Assembly (NCBI GenBank): GCA_030752795.1
Contig: JASMDM010000050.1
Location: 1 to 41,651 of the forward strand
Direction: 5' to 3'
Origin: SAR202 cluster bacterium
Lineage (GTDB): Bacteria > Chloroflexota > Dehalococcoidia > Lucifugimonadales > UBA1123
DNA length: 41,651 bases
Below the pieces are notes generated by a model. That model was not told the origin of the DNA. It ran no database searches and was given only the letters and a program-made list of their open reading frames with translations. Of the stretch, positions 16,941 through 25,836 are shown piece by piece. A program made the translations under genes and the position numbers. Position 1 is the stretch's first letter, and each line of letters starts with the position of its first letter.

Positions 16941-17961
16941 ATGGGACCCGTGGATCCTTCATCGCAGGGAGATGCAACGACGGACGAGCTTAGACAGAAT
17001 CGAATACTCGGCGTTGTCGTTGATCCGCCGAGCTAGATCAATATCTTCTGCTGCTGCTGGGCCTGCCTCTCGGAACCGCTTGTTTCGTATTGTTGGTCAC
17101 CGGAATTTTGGTCGGCGTAGGACTGATCGTTATTTGGGTGGGCGTTCCCATTCTGGCTCTCGTGATTGCCGGATCTTGGGCGATGAGCGAGTTCGAACGC
17201 ATCATGGCAGTGGTTCTTCTCAAGGAAGACATACCTCGATCCATATTGAAGCCGGCTGTCAACCCTCAAGACGACAACCTCAGTTCGGCGGAGCGCGTGT
17301 TCGTTGGCGTCTAGCGTCGTCTGAAGCTGCACCTATCGAATCGCATAACCTGGACCGGGCTGTTTTACCTGTTCCTCCGGTTCCCGATCGGCATCGCGAC
17401 GTTTACGATCGCGGTGACCTTGGTGGCGATCCCGCTGAGTTTGATCTTCGCTCTCGCGTACATATGGACCAGCGACGAAATTCAATGGGGATTTTGGACA
17501 TTCGATCCGTACCCGGCCGCATGGTACCTCCCATTGATCGGAGTGCCCGCGCTGTTGATTTCGCTGCATGTGATGAACGCGGTTGCATTTCTCTCGGGCA
17601 GGCTGGCGCGTGTGATGCTCGGACGCCTTGGCTGCTCCGATGATGGAGTAATCGAGGGGTTTGATGTCGAGCGGTCCGTGACCGAAGACGCTGGTTCGGC
17701 GCCGATGCCAACTACAGGAGCGGCCCCCACGGCTCGACGATCCAAAGGGCGCGTCATCGGGCTACGCGCGCTGTACTTCCACATCGCCATTTTCATCATC
17801 ATGGTCGAAATGATGGCAATCTCGATTGCACCACCGGAGGCGGTTGGCGGTCTTACTGGCCTCTCATCGGCTGGGGCATCGGGATCGCGGTGCATTCGTT
17901 CGTGACGATCGCAGTTCTCGGAACCGCCAGGGCCCCCAAGCGAGCGATGAACGGCGCGTAG
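16941..17961 (+). pseudogene. Decayed sensor-domain / 2TM-domain membrane protein gene
   Basis: Pieces of one membrane protein lie in order in different frames. From the ATG at 16941 (GGCAGGTGA before it) the frame reads MGPVDPSSQGDATTDEL and on to VVVDPPS, ending at TAG 17034-17036. The next frame gives a hydrophobic LGLPLGTACFVLLVTGILVG segment, stops at TAG 17312-17314, and reopens with SNRITWTGLFYLFLRFPIG. This pattern fits the Putative_sensor fold (PF13796). After about 17829 another frame shift gives WRSYWPLIGWGIGIAVHSF, a 2TM-domain helix, ending at TAG 17959-17961. At least four lesions are present. The intact protein would have been about 330 residues, placed just behind the ABC exporter. 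Confidence 0.72.
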
Positions 17962-18071
17962 CGAGGCGACATCTCGAACCCGGCGCCGTCGAACAAAGTG
18001 ATATGCTCTCCGGGCGGCATTCGGAAACGATCCGAAAGCTCGCAACTACGACCCGACCTGGAGAGCGAACA

Positions 18072-18956
18072 TTGAGCACCACTTCGTCCGATCCGCAACA
18101 ACCTGCCGAGCGCTGGGTAGACGTGCGCGACCTTCGCGTTCGATACCTCGATTGGGGCGGCGACGGGCCGCCGGTCGCCGCGCTGCACGGATTGGCATCC
18201 TCGGCGCACTGGTACGACCTCGTCTCGCCGCTGCTTCGCGATCGCTACCGCGTCATCGCTCCCGATCAGCGAGGTCACGGCCAAACCACGCAGGCCCCGG
18301 ACGGCTACGATTGGGCGTCGCTTTCATTCGACGTCATCGCGCTGATGGACAACCTCGGCATCGATCGCTTCGCCGTGCTAGGCCATTCGTGGGGAGGCAA
18401 CGTTGCGATCAACCTGGCCGCCAAACATCCGAACCGCATCTCCGCTCTGGTGATGATCGACGGCGGATTCTTCGGTGGCAGGTCTCGAGTGACCTCCAAT
18501 TACGAAGAATTCAGGCAACGCGCCGCGCCAAGAGACGTCTCAGGGACACGCCAGGAATTGATGGACCGTTTCGCCACGCAATTGCCCCAGTGCTGGGGTC
18601 CCGAGATCGAACGCATCGTGCAGACCATGGTGTGGGAAGACGACGAAGGCCAGATGCACGACATCCTCACGCCGGAGAACCACTCGCAGGTCATGCACGC
18701 GATGTGGCACGACCCGGCGTCGGAAGCGTGGCCGCACATCACCTGCCCCACTCTCATCGTAGCAGCGGGCCCGACTCCGGAGCGCGCGGACAGCCCAATG
18801 GCGCAGATGAAGCGCGAACGCGTCGCCGCTGCCCATGAGGCGGTCGCGAGCAGCCAGGTCCACTGGGTGCCGGAAACAATTCACGACATCGGCTACCACA
18901 AGCCCGTCGAGCTCACTGAAGTCATCGACGGGTTTTTGTCGGCGACCTCGCCGTAA
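18072..18956 (+). CDS. Alpha/beta hydrolase
   Basis: A 294-residue alpha/beta hydrolase of the haloalkane dehalogenase/epoxide hydrolase/esterase type. The oxyanion region is AALHGLASSAHWYD, the nucleophile is S106 in LGHSWGGNV, and the strand before it is DRFAVLGHS. The C-terminal histidine is one of the two in PETIHDIGYHKP. VIAPDQRGHGQTTQAP is the usual strand-4 motif. No signal peptide is present. The TTG at 18072 has GGAGAG about 6 nt upstream. It ends only 6 nt from the stop of the convergent cupin gene. The substrate is unknown. Confidence 0.84.
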   Translation: MSTTSSDPQQPAERWVDVRDLRVRYLDWGGDGPPVAALHGLASSAHWYDLVSPLLRDRYRVIAPDQRGHGQTTQAPDGYDWASLSFDVIALMDNLGIDRFAVLGHSWGGNVAINLAAKHPNRISALVMIDGGFFGGRSRVTSNYEEFRQRAAPRDVSGTRQELMDRFATQLPQCWGPEIERIVQTMVWEDDEGQMHDILTPENHSQVMHAMWHDPASEAWPHITCPTLIVAAGPTPERADSPMAQMKRERVAAAHEAVASSQVHWVPETIHDIGYHKPVELTEVIDGFLSATSP

Positions 18957-18962
18957 CCCGAC

Positions 18963-19301
18963 TTAGTCAGGCACCGTCACCCACGCGACGACCCGCGGGA
19001 CGTCGCCGACGACGCGAGTCGTGTGGCCTTGCCCGGTCATATCCTCGCAGAACGTGACCTGACCCGGACCGAAGCGGAAGAGCGTGCCGTCGCCAAGTCC
19101 GATCTCACCTTCGCCTGCCAGCGTGATCACATACTGACGCTGCGGGGCGTGATGCCAATCGGAGAAGCTGCCCGGCTGTGACACCCTGAAGACGACGCCT
19201 TTGGCATCGTGGATCGTCGTCCAGTCCGGATGGTCGTCGAGCTCGATGTGTTCGATGTGAGACTGCCCGTCGTCCCCGGCGTATAGTCTGGCAAATGGCA
19301 T
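18963..19301 (-). CDS. Cupin-domain protein
   Basis: A 112-residue single-domain cupin. Motif 1 lies around FSDWHHAPQRQYVITLAGEG and motif 2 around LFRFGPGQVTFCEDMTGQGH. The histidines of DWHH and the C-terminal GH are likely metal ligands. Small cupins of this type are metal-dependent oxygenases, isomerases or binding proteins; no function can be assigned. It lies head-to-tail downstream of the FAH and crotonase genes on the minus strand, separated by about 410 nt of non-coding DNA. Confidence 0.75.
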   Translation of the reverse strand: MPFARLYAGDDGQSHIEHIELDDHPDWTTIHDAKGVVFRVSQPGSFSDWHHAPQRQYVITLAGEGEIGLGDGTLFRFGPGQVTFCEDMTGQGHTTRVVGDVPRVVAWVTVPD

Positions 19302-19715
19302 TATTGTCGCTCCTATGGATCGGCCCGAAGCCGTAGTAGCTCGCGGTACTTCTCATTTCTGGCATCGATCATGGTAGACGGGTGTGGTTCGACAGGTCCG
19401 ACAACGCCGGGATCCCGATGCGTCGGGACTTCCAAGTAACGGCTCCTCATCTCGCCATCTCCCGATCTGAATCAGGACGAAGGATCTCGTCGGATGCGAA
19501 AATGTCTCCCTGCGGGGCTCCAAATTCTTCGGCGGCGGCCTCAGACTGACAGAAATGTGGAGCGCCGCTGCTGTCCAATGCGTTGCCTTCTCTGCAGGCA
19601 TAACGTTGCTCACTACGAATGAGTCCAACGCCGCCGATCCGCTCGCCCTGAGCTTGTCGAAGGGTCGCCCACACTAAAGATCCGATGAGCGACCCTCCGC
19701 TTGAGAGCTTGGCCT
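19302..19715. other. Non-coding gap with a possible zinc-ribbon relic and a dispersed repeat
   Basis: No intact gene is visible. A plus-strand frame from the ATG at 19502 reads MSPCGAPNSSAAASD, TGA at 19547-19549, then QKCGAPLLSN. This resembles a CxxCGAPN...CxxCGAPL zinc ribbon with the third cysteine replaced by a stop and the first one missing, so at most a relic. At 19646-19664 lies CCCTGAGCTTGTCGAAGGG, an imperfect palindrome of a type dispersed in many bacterial genomes. The remainder shows nothing I recognise. Confidence 0.4.
19646..19664. repeat. Short dispersed palindromic repeat (CCCTGAGCTTGTCGAAGGG type)
   Basis: A 19-nt imperfect palindrome preceded by CCGCTCG. Very similar sequences recur between genes in many unrelated bacterial genomes and assemblies. 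There is a single copy in this window; copy number elsewhere cannot be judged. Confidence 0.45.
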
Positions 19716-20627
19716 CTACGCGTACTTGCCCGTCGCCTGCGCGGCAGTGCCTTCGAGACCCTTGTCCATTCGCTCCAAGCGAGTCTCGTAGGGCCAGGTG
19801 CGCTTGAAGTCGTCTTGCACGTCCAGCTTGAGCCTGCCCAGAGTCTCGATCTCGATTTCGAGTACGTCTCCACCCATGATCGCGATCAGTCCTCGATGGT
19901 TCGTGCCGGTGGCGATCACGTCGCCGGCGTCGAGCGAGTGCACGGACGTCACCCATTCGATCACACGCGGGAGCTGGTGGGCCATGTCGTCGGTGTTGAA
20001 GTTCTGCCTCAAATTGCCGTTGGTCCACGATTGAATCTGCAGATTCTGAGGGTTAGCAAACTCGTCGGGGGTGACGAGGTATGGGCCCATCGGCGCGAAA
20101 GTCTCGCGAGATTTCATCTGGTAAAAGGGCGTGACCCCACGGGCGGAGCCGTCGAGGAAGTTCATGTACCCGAAGATGTAGTCGAAGGCGTCCGCTGCTT
20201 TGACGTTCGACGCGTGCTTGCTGATTACCAGGGCCATCTCGGCTTCGAATTCGAAAATGGACGCGGGCACGTCGGGTAAGATGACAGTGTCGCCGTTTCC
20301 GATGACCGCGTTTGGCGATTTGAGGAACGCGTTGATTGGCGCGGGCTCGTCTCGCGTGCCGTCTTCCATATAGTTAACGGCCATCGCCACGATGTTGTGC
20401 GGTTTGGGCATCGGCGACCGCAGCCGGACGCTGTCCAACGCGACGCCGGACCCTTGATCCGCGGCGGCTTGAATCGCGCCTTTGTATTGCGCGAAGTTCG
20501 CAATTACGCCGTTGATGAGATCCTGCGGCGATAGGTGCGGGACATCGCTTACCGCGCCGGATACGTCCACTATCGAATCGCCTTTGACCACGCCAAGTGT
20601 GAAATCGTTGAAAAATGCTAGCTTCAT
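19716..20627 (-). CDS. Fumarylacetoacetate hydrolase (FAH) family protein
   Basis: A 303-residue FAH-fold enzyme, a family that cleaves C-C bonds in beta-diketones, decarboxylates oxaloacetate-like acids or hydrates oxopentenoates in aromatic breakdown. Metal ligands are E126 and E128 in FEFEAEMALVI. Further family motifs are YIFGYMNFLDGSARG, SRETFAPMGPYLVTPDE, GDVIATGTNHRG and MGGDVLEIEIETLGRL. NIVAMAVNYMEDG stands where many members have the CVGLNYxDH motif. The substrate is unknown. It is the second gene of a minus-strand pair with the crotonase (49 nt between them), which points to breakdown of a ring or branched acid. Confidence 0.85.
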   Translation of the reverse strand: MKLAFFNDFTLGVVKGDSIVDVSGAVSDVPHLSPQDLINGVIANFAQYKGAIQAAADQGSGVALDSVRLRSPMPKPHNIVAMAVNYMEDGTRDEPAPINAFLKSPNAVIGNGDTVILPDVPASIFEFEAEMALVISKHASNVKAADAFDYIFGYMNFLDGSARGVTPFYQMKSRETFAPMGPYLVTPDEFANPQNLQIQSWTNGNLRQNFNTDDMAHQLPRVIEWVTSVHSLDAGDVIATGTNHRGLIAIMGGDVLEIEIETLGRLKLDVQDDFKRTWPYETRLERMDKGLEGTAAQATGKYA

Positions 20628-20675
20628 TCTGCCCCTCCTGTTTCTCTGTCTGTCGGTGCCATCGTCGTATTCCGG

Positions 20676-21527
20676 TCATTCCGTTTCGGTTTCGTGCATT
20701 ATGTCGCGCTGCTGCTTGAACGCGCCCCAACCTTCCTTGGTGAGGCGGTTCAGGCGCTCTTTCGCCACTTCATCGTCTCGCGTTCCGCTGGCGACGGCCT
20801 CCAGGTTCGGGTCGTCTCGATACGCCAACGCCTCCTGGAACCCGGCGAGCTCATAGGCTCGATTGATGAGCATTTTGTTCAAGCGCACGGTTGTCTGTGG
20901 TAGCGACGCGAGTTTGTGCGCCATGTTCTCCGCTTCTTCGAGCAAGCTGTCGGTCGGCACCACCCGATTCACGAGGCCGATCTCGCGAGCCTCTTCGGCG
21001 CCGAATTGGTCGCCCAGCATCATGATCTCTTTCGCGCGTTTCAGGCCGACCAAAAACGGCGTAATCAGCACTGGCGGGGGAAATCCGTGACGAATCTGGA
21101 TCTCCCCGAATCTGGCGTCCTCGGCGGCCAGTGTGAAATCGCACACGCCGGCGAGTTCGCACCCCTGCCCTACCGCATGTCCGCGAACCGCGGCGATTAC
21201 GGGCTTCGCGAACGACCATATCCGTAGCTGGACTTCCATGCCGCTCGGAGCAGGGTCGTCGTCGGGATACATCGATGCGTAAAGGTCGCCGCCCGCCGTG
21301 AACGCCCGACCGGCGCCAGTCAGCACGACCGCCCGGACTTCGTCGTCGGCCTCAGCCTTGTCGAGCGAGGCGTCAAGCAGCCGCAAGATGTTCTTGTTCA
21401 TCGCGTTGAGCACGGTTGGACGGTTCATCGTCACGACCGCGAAGCCGTCTTTCTTCTCGTACAACACGTCGTCGGGACCCGGCGGTGGAATTTCGATGCC
21501 GTCTGGGGTCTTCTTGATTTCGGTCAC
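20676..21527 (-). CDS. Enoyl-CoA hydratase/isomerase (crotonase family)
   Basis: A 283-residue crotonase. The oxyanion-hole segments are AVVLTGAGRAFTAGGDLYAS and AAVRGHAVGQGCELAGVCDF. VTMNRPTVLNAMN is the canonical N-terminal motif. The segment ARFGEIQIRHGFPPPVLITP lies where hydratases carry catalytic glutamates; it keeps one acidic residue but departs from the common PExxLGxxPGxGG pattern, so hydratase, isomerase or hydrolase activity cannot be decided. The GTG at 21527 has GAGGGG 6 nt upstream; the frame extends another 78 codons without protein character. It is followed by the FAH gene. Confidence 0.86.
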   Translation of the reverse strand: MTEIKKTPDGIEIPPPGPDDVLYEKKDGFAVVTMNRPTVLNAMNKNILRLLDASLDKAEADDEVRAVVLTGAGRAFTAGGDLYASMYPDDDPAPSGMEVQLRIWSFAKPVIAAVRGHAVGQGCELAGVCDFTLAAEDARFGEIQIRHGFPPPVLITPFLVGLKRAKEIMMLGDQFGAEEAREIGLVNRVVPTDSLLEEAENMAHKLASLPQTTVRLNKMLINRAYELAGFQEALAYRDDPNLEAVASGTRDDEVAKERLNRLTKEGWGAFKQQRDIMHETETE

Positions 21528-21723
21528 AGGCGTCCCCTCATGAGGTGATTTCGGGCGAATTGTACACCATGAAAGGCGGCAAGGGACCGACGGGACGACG
21601 AGGACTGACGGGAGGGCAAGTTGAGCGCGATCGCGACGTCCGGGACCGTTCTCATGAGGCGACATCATCGCTCCGCGTAGAACCCACCGCGGGGGTACGC
21701 GACTGAGTCGGTCAGGTTTTGCA

Positions 21724-21753
21724 TTGACCAATGCCGGGATCAGGTAGTAACTT
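21724..21753 (+). promoter_or_regulatory. Putative promoter of the dehydratase gene
   Basis: TTGACC (21724-21729), an 18-nt spacer and TAACTT (21748-21753) lie in the divergent gap between the crotonase and the ManD-like gene. The -35 sits within a small dyad CATTG-AC-CAATG (21722-21733). Assignment is by eye only. Confidence 0.3.
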
Positions 21754-21790
21754 GCGACCACACCACATCCGAAACCGGAGGCGCCTCACC

Positions 21791-23071
21791 ATGAGCAACC
21801 TGAAGATCCGAGACGTTCGCGTCATCATGACCGAGCCTGACGGGATCAGGCTGGTGGTCGTCAAAGTCGAGACCAACGAACCCGAGCTCTACGGCGTCGG
21901 TTGCGCCACGTTCACGCAGCGACCGACAACGGTCGCCGCGGCTGTCAACGACTATCTCCGTCCGTTTCTGATCGGCAAGAATCCGGCCGACATCGAAGAC
22001 ATCTGGCAGTCGTCGTACGTCTCGTCGTACTGGCGGAACGGGCCTGTGCTAAACAACGCACTCGGCGGCGTCGACCAGGCGTTGTGGGACATCAAGGGCA
22101 AGCTGGCAGGCATGCCCGTCTACGATCTGCTGGGCGGTAAGGCGCGCGACGCCGCGGCCGTGTACGTCCACTCGACTGGGCGCGATCCGCAGGAGGTAGA
22201 AAACCGAGCTCGGGCGTTCATCGACGACGGCTTTCACTACATCCGCGTCCAGACTTCGACACCGGGATACGCCACATACGGCACGCACGGCGCCAACCCC
22301 GACGTAGAGTTGCGGACCGGCGCCCGCGTCGTCACGGACCGAGTCGAAAACCCCGATCCCGACACGTTGTACGCTCACCCCGCCGGAATATTCGAACCTC
22401 GACCGTACGTGAAGTCGGCGCTCGCGCTATTCGATCACATGCGATCGAGCATCGGCTGGGACATCGAGCTTCTGCACGACGTACACGAACGCATCCCGCC
22501 GATCATGGGCGTCGAGCTCGCGAAAGAGGTCGAGGCGTTCAAGCTGTTCTTTTTGGAAGACCTGTTCGCCCCCGAAGACAACGACTACTTCCGCATCGTT
22601 CGCCAGCAGACCAGCACCCCGCTAGCGATGGGTGAGCTCTACAACAACCCGCACGAGATCACGCCGATGATCAAAGATCGGCTGATCGATTTCATCCGAG
22701 TACACATCTCACAGATCGGCGGGCTTACGCCTGCGCGCAAGCTGGCTGCGCTGTGCGAAGCGTTCAACGTGCGGACCGCGTGGCACGGTCCGGGCGACAC
22801 GTCACCTGTTGGCCACGCCGCTAATCTGATGCTTGATCTGAACACATGGAACTTCGGCATCCAGGAGTACGCCATCTTCGGAGAGCGCACCAGAGAGGTC
22901 TTCCCTGGCTGTCCGGAGGTCCGTGACGGCTACATGTGGTCCAACGGCGGGCCCGGCCTCGGGATCGACGTCGACGAGGCGCTGGCGGCCAAGTATCCGT
23001 TCCGCGATCGTGCGTACGGAGGCGCCTGGGGCACGATTCGGCGCGCCGACGGCAGCGCTGTGCGACCGTAG
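21791..23071 (+). CDS. Mannonate dehydratase-like enolase superfamily protein
   Basis: A 426-residue enolase-superfamily enzyme of the ManD group, which dehydrates sugar acids such as D-mannonate. Metal and catalytic residues are visible: D230 and H232 in LLHDVHERIPP, E256 in FFLEDLFAPED, E282 in AMGELYNNP and H332 in AWHGPGDTSPVG. Their spacing (2, 24, 26, 50) equals that of characterised ManD (Asp210, His212, Glu236, Glu262, His312). R152 and Y163 probably form the second acid/base group. It ends differently from most ManD proteins (YGGAWGTIRRADGS), so specificity may differ. An SD GGAGGCG precedes the ATG at 21791. The 5-oxoprolinase genes follow 80 nt downstream. Confidence 0.87.
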   Translation: MSNLKIRDVRVIMTEPDGIRLVVVKVETNEPELYGVGCATFTQRPTTVAAAVNDYLRPFLIGKNPADIEDIWQSSYVSSYWRNGPVLNNALGGVDQALWDIKGKLAGMPVYDLLGGKARDAAAVYVHSTGRDPQEVENRARAFIDDGFHYIRVQTSTPGYATYGTHGANPDVELRTGARVVTDRVENPDPDTLYAHPAGIFEPRPYVKSALALFDHMRSSIGWDIELLHDVHERIPPIMGVELAKEVEAFKLFFLEDLFAPEDNDYFRIVRQQTSTPLAMGELYNNPHEITPMIKDRLIDFIRVHISQIGGLTPARKLAALCEAFNVRTAWHGPGDTSPVGHAANLMLDLNTWNFGIQEYAIFGERTREVFPGCPEVRDGYMWSNGGPGLGIDVDEALAAKYPFRDRAYGGAWGTIRRADGSAVRP

Positions 23072-23151
23072 ATTCGCGACTTGGCGGGCCAAACGATATA
23101 ATTGACGCGCCAACCGGAGCGACGACGAGAACGCGCTTGAGGAGGTGACGA

Positions 23152-23916
23152 TTGGCGAATAAAATCGACTTCAATTGCGACATGGGCGAGAGCTTCGGCA
23201 TGTACACGATGGGCTTCGACGACGAGGTCATCAAGCACATCACATCCGCCAATATCGCCTGCGGCTTCCACGCCGGCGATCCGAACTGGATGCGCACAAC
23301 CGTTGAACTCGCCGAAGCGAACGGCGTCGGAGTCGGCGCTCACCCGAGCTTCCCGGACCTGAGCGGGTTCGGTCGCCGAAACATGAACGCCACGCCCACA
23401 GAGGTCAAAAATGACGTCGTTTACCAGATGGGCGCATTGCAGGCTTTCACGTCGGCCAAAAAGCTCCAGCATATGAAGCCGCACGGCGCGATGTACAACA
23501 TGGCGGTCGACGACCAATCGCTGGCGACAGCCATCTGCGAAGCGGCGCTGGAGGTCGACTCCAACGTCGTGCTGCTGGCGCTGGCAGGCTCGCAATGGAT
23601 CGACGTCGCCAAGAACGCCGGGCTTCGTGTGGCGAGAGAGATCTTCGCCGACCGAGCCATGAACCCGGACGGCACGCTTGTGTCACGGTCATTACCCGGA
23701 GCCGTGGTCCACGACACCGACGAGGTCGTCGAACGAAGCTTGCGAATGGTCACCGAGGGTAAGGCTGTGGCGATATCCGGCGAGGTCATCGAATTGGAGG
23801 CCGACAGCATCTGCCTGCACGGCGACACTCCCGGCGCGGTCGAGATGGCGCGGGCGCTCAAAGCCGCACTGCGTGCCGAGGGCGTCGACATCCTCCCGCT
23901 CGGCGAGCTGGTCTGA
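23152..23916 (+). CDS. pxpA: 5-oxoprolinase subunit A (LamB/YcsF family)
   Basis: A 254-residue LamB/YcsF protein, one of three subunits of the ATP-dependent prokaryotic 5-oxoprolinase that opens pyroglutamate to glutamate. It begins KIDFNCDMGESFG, the family signature, and continues with ITSANIACGFHAGDP, GVGAHPSFPDLSGFGRR, HMKPHGAMYN and ICLHGDTPGAVEMA. All conserved Asp/His/Lys positions look intact. The TTG start at 23152 has GAGGAGGTGA directly upstream. It is the first of a tight A-B-C operon. PxpABC removes the damage product 5-oxoproline. Confidence 0.92.
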   Translation: MANKIDFNCDMGESFGMYTMGFDDEVIKHITSANIACGFHAGDPNWMRTTVELAEANGVGVGAHPSFPDLSGFGRRNMNATPTEVKNDVVYQMGALQAFTSAKKLQHMKPHGAMYNMAVDDQSLATAICEAALEVDSNVVLLALAGSQWIDVAKNAGLRVAREIFADRAMNPDGTLVSRSLPGAVVHDTDEVVERSLRMVTEGKAVAISGEVIELEADSICLHGDTPGAVEMARALKAALRAEGVDILPLGELV

Positions 23917-23923
23917 GGGTCCG

Positions 23924-24655
23924 ATGAACCAAGACCCGGTCATCGTGCCGGTCGGAGACAGGGCTCTGTTGGTCGAGTTCGGCGATTCCATCGATCCCGA
24001 CATCAACAAACGCGTCCACGATCTGACTGCGAGCATCGACACTGCCGACGTTCCCGGTGTCGTGGAATTGATCCCCACTTATAGGTCGCTCCTCATATCA
24101 TACGACCCGATGACAACCACGCCCGATGCTCTGCAAACAGCAGTTTCGGATTATTTGTCGCCCGACCCCCAGATTGTCGCCAGGTCTCCGAGAATCGTTC
24201 ACATCCCGACCTTGTACGGGGGTGAGCACGGACCGGACATCGATTTCGTGTCACAAAATTCGGGCCTCTCGAACGACGTGATCGTCGACATACACTCCTC
24301 CGTTGATTACTTGGTATATGGGATGGGCTTCAGCCCGGGCTTTCCCTATCTAGGCGGTTTGGATGATCGCCTCATAACTCCCAGACTGAAGAGCCCGCGA
24401 ACGCACGTCGCGGCCGGATCCGTCGCCATAGCAGAGACCCAAACCGGCGTGTACCCGGTGGCTAGCCCTGGAGGATGGCGGCTAATCGGCCGTACACCGA
24501 TCAGGTTGTTCGACCCCGACGTCAACCCGCCCGCCGTCATCCATGCGGGCGACCGAGTGCGGTTCGTGCCGATGAGTGGCCCTGACGAATACGAGCGCAT
24601 TCTAAATCAGGTTCGGGACGGCTCTTTCAGCGTCACGATCGAGGGCGGACCATGA
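23924..24655 (+). CDS. pxpB: 5-oxoprolinase subunit B (KipI/allophanate hydrolase subunit 1 family)
   Basis: A 243-residue protein with the Carboxyltransferase domain, subdomain C/D fold. Motifs are VPVGDRALLVEFGD at the start, ELIPTYRSLLISYDP, VHIPTLYGGEHGPD, YLVYGMGFSPGFPYLGGLDD and SVAIAETQTGVYPVASPGGWRLIGRTP. It works with PxpA and PxpC; KipI-type paralogues can instead bind histidine kinases, but the three-gene context supports 5-oxoprolinase. It starts 7 nt after the pxpA stop and overlaps pxpC by four bases (ATGA at 24652). Confidence 0.9.
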   Translation: MNQDPVIVPVGDRALLVEFGDSIDPDINKRVHDLTASIDTADVPGVVELIPTYRSLLISYDPMTTTPDALQTAVSDYLSPDPQIVARSPRIVHIPTLYGGEHGPDIDFVSQNSGLSNDVIVDIHSSVDYLVYGMGFSPGFPYLGGLDDRLITPRLKSPRTHVAAGSVAIAETQTGVYPVASPGGWRLIGRTPIRLFDPDVNPPAVIHAGDRVRFVPMSGPDEYERILNQVRDGSFSVTIEGGP

Positions 24656-25794
24656 GCGTCGCGACCCTTGAGATACAGACGCCCGGAATGCATACGACCG
24701 TCCAGGACCTTGGCAGGACGGGGTTTCAACGTTTCGGCGTGCCAGTCGCGGGCGCCGCGGACCCAACGGCTCTGCGAGTCGCCAACATCTTAGTCGGCAA
24801 TCGTGAGGGGGCGGCTGCCCTCGAAGTGACCGCCATCGGCCCGAAGGCAACGTTCCTGTCCGACACGGTCATCGCGATCACCGGGGCTGACCTCGGGGCG
24901 CTCATCGACGGCCAACCGGTTCCTCGATGGCGGAGCGTACCGGTCGCGAGCGGCAGCACACTTGAGTTCACCGGCCCATCCGACGGAATGCGCGCTTATC
25001 TGGCGCTTACCGGCGGTATCGTCGTGCCGGTGGTCATGGGCAGCCGATCCACTTACGTGCTCGGCGGCATCGGCGGTCTCGAAGGTAGGCCGCTCGTCTC
25101 CGGCGATGTCTTGAAGTCTCTGCTCATCGCTAACGCTTCGGGTTTTCGAGCTGAGGAGATGCCGGAAGATATCGAGCCGCCCGTGTATGGAAACGAACAC
25201 GAACTACGGGTGGTTCTCGGTCCGCAAAAAGATGCGTTTACCGATGTTGGAGTCTCGACTTTTTTGTCGTCGCAATACACGGTCACTGCGGATTCGGACC
25301 GCATGGGATGCAGGCTGGAAGGGCCCGTGATCGAGCACGTGTCCAGTCCCGACATCGTGTCGGACGCCAACGCCTTCGGATCGATCCAGGTGCCGGGGAT
25401 TGGCCAACCGATTATTCTGCTGGCGGACCGAGGCACAACAGGAGGCTACCCTAAAGTCGCGACGGTCATCAGTCCGGACGTTGGGCTCGTAGCCCAAGCG
25501 ATGGTCGGAGACACCGTCAGATTCGCGGCGGTCACGGTCGCCGAGGCGTACGAGATACTGCGCGAGCAGGAGCAGATGATCGCCGAGATCAAGCGATCCG
25601 TTGGCGTCGACCGGTCAGGCGCATTCTCCATCGCCGCCGACGGCATGTCGCTGCCGGTAACGACCGAGACTGGCGACCGCGTGGCGCGCCCGGATTCGAT
25701 CGCGACTCCGAAGCGCACCGATGTCAGACCCGTTTCCGTCACCATGGACGGTCAGGATTTCGAGTTCGAAGTCGAGGTGCGGCACGAAACCTGA
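24652..25794 (+). CDS. pxpC: 5-oxoprolinase subunit C (KipA/biotin-dependent carboxyltransferase family)
   Basis: A 380-residue KipA/allophanate-hydrolase-subunit-2 protein. It opens LEIQTPGMHTTVQDLGRTGF with RFGVPVAGAADPTALRVAN, and later has LTGGIVVPVVMGSRSTYVLG, SDRMGCRLEGP and IQVPGIGQPIILLADRGTTGGYPKVA (read in segments). The family is usually about 310-330 residues; here about 50 extra residues (from about 330) form a polar tail ending in TMDGQDFEFEVEVRHET, resembling the edge of a biotinyl-lipoyl-like or linker segment. Coupled to pxpB. A ketopantoate-reductase-like gene follows 42 nt later. Confidence 0.9.
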   Translation: MSVATLEIQTPGMHTTVQDLGRTGFQRFGVPVAGAADPTALRVANILVGNREGAAALEVTAIGPKATFLSDTVIAITGADLGALIDGQPVPRWRSVPVASGSTLEFTGPSDGMRAYLALTGGIVVPVVMGSRSTYVLGGIGGLEGRPLVSGDVLKSLLIANASGFRAEEMPEDIEPPVYGNEHELRVVLGPQKDAFTDVGVSTFLSSQYTVTADSDRMGCRLEGPVIEHVSSPDIVSDANAFGSIQVPGIGQPIILLADRGTTGGYPKVATVISPDVGLVAQAMVGDTVRFAAVTVAEAYEILREQEQMIAEIKRSVGVDRSGAFSIAADGMSLPVTTETGDRVARPDSIATPKRTDVRPVSVTMDGQDFEFEVEVRHET

Positions 25795-25836
25795 TCGCCG
25801 CTTTGACCGCAAAACAACGCAGCACAGGAGACAACC

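Noticed and set aside
17312..17314. TAG in the sensor gene as pyrrolysine
   Set aside because: Other frameshifts and another TAG break the same gene; pyrrolysine is not expected in such a membrane domain.
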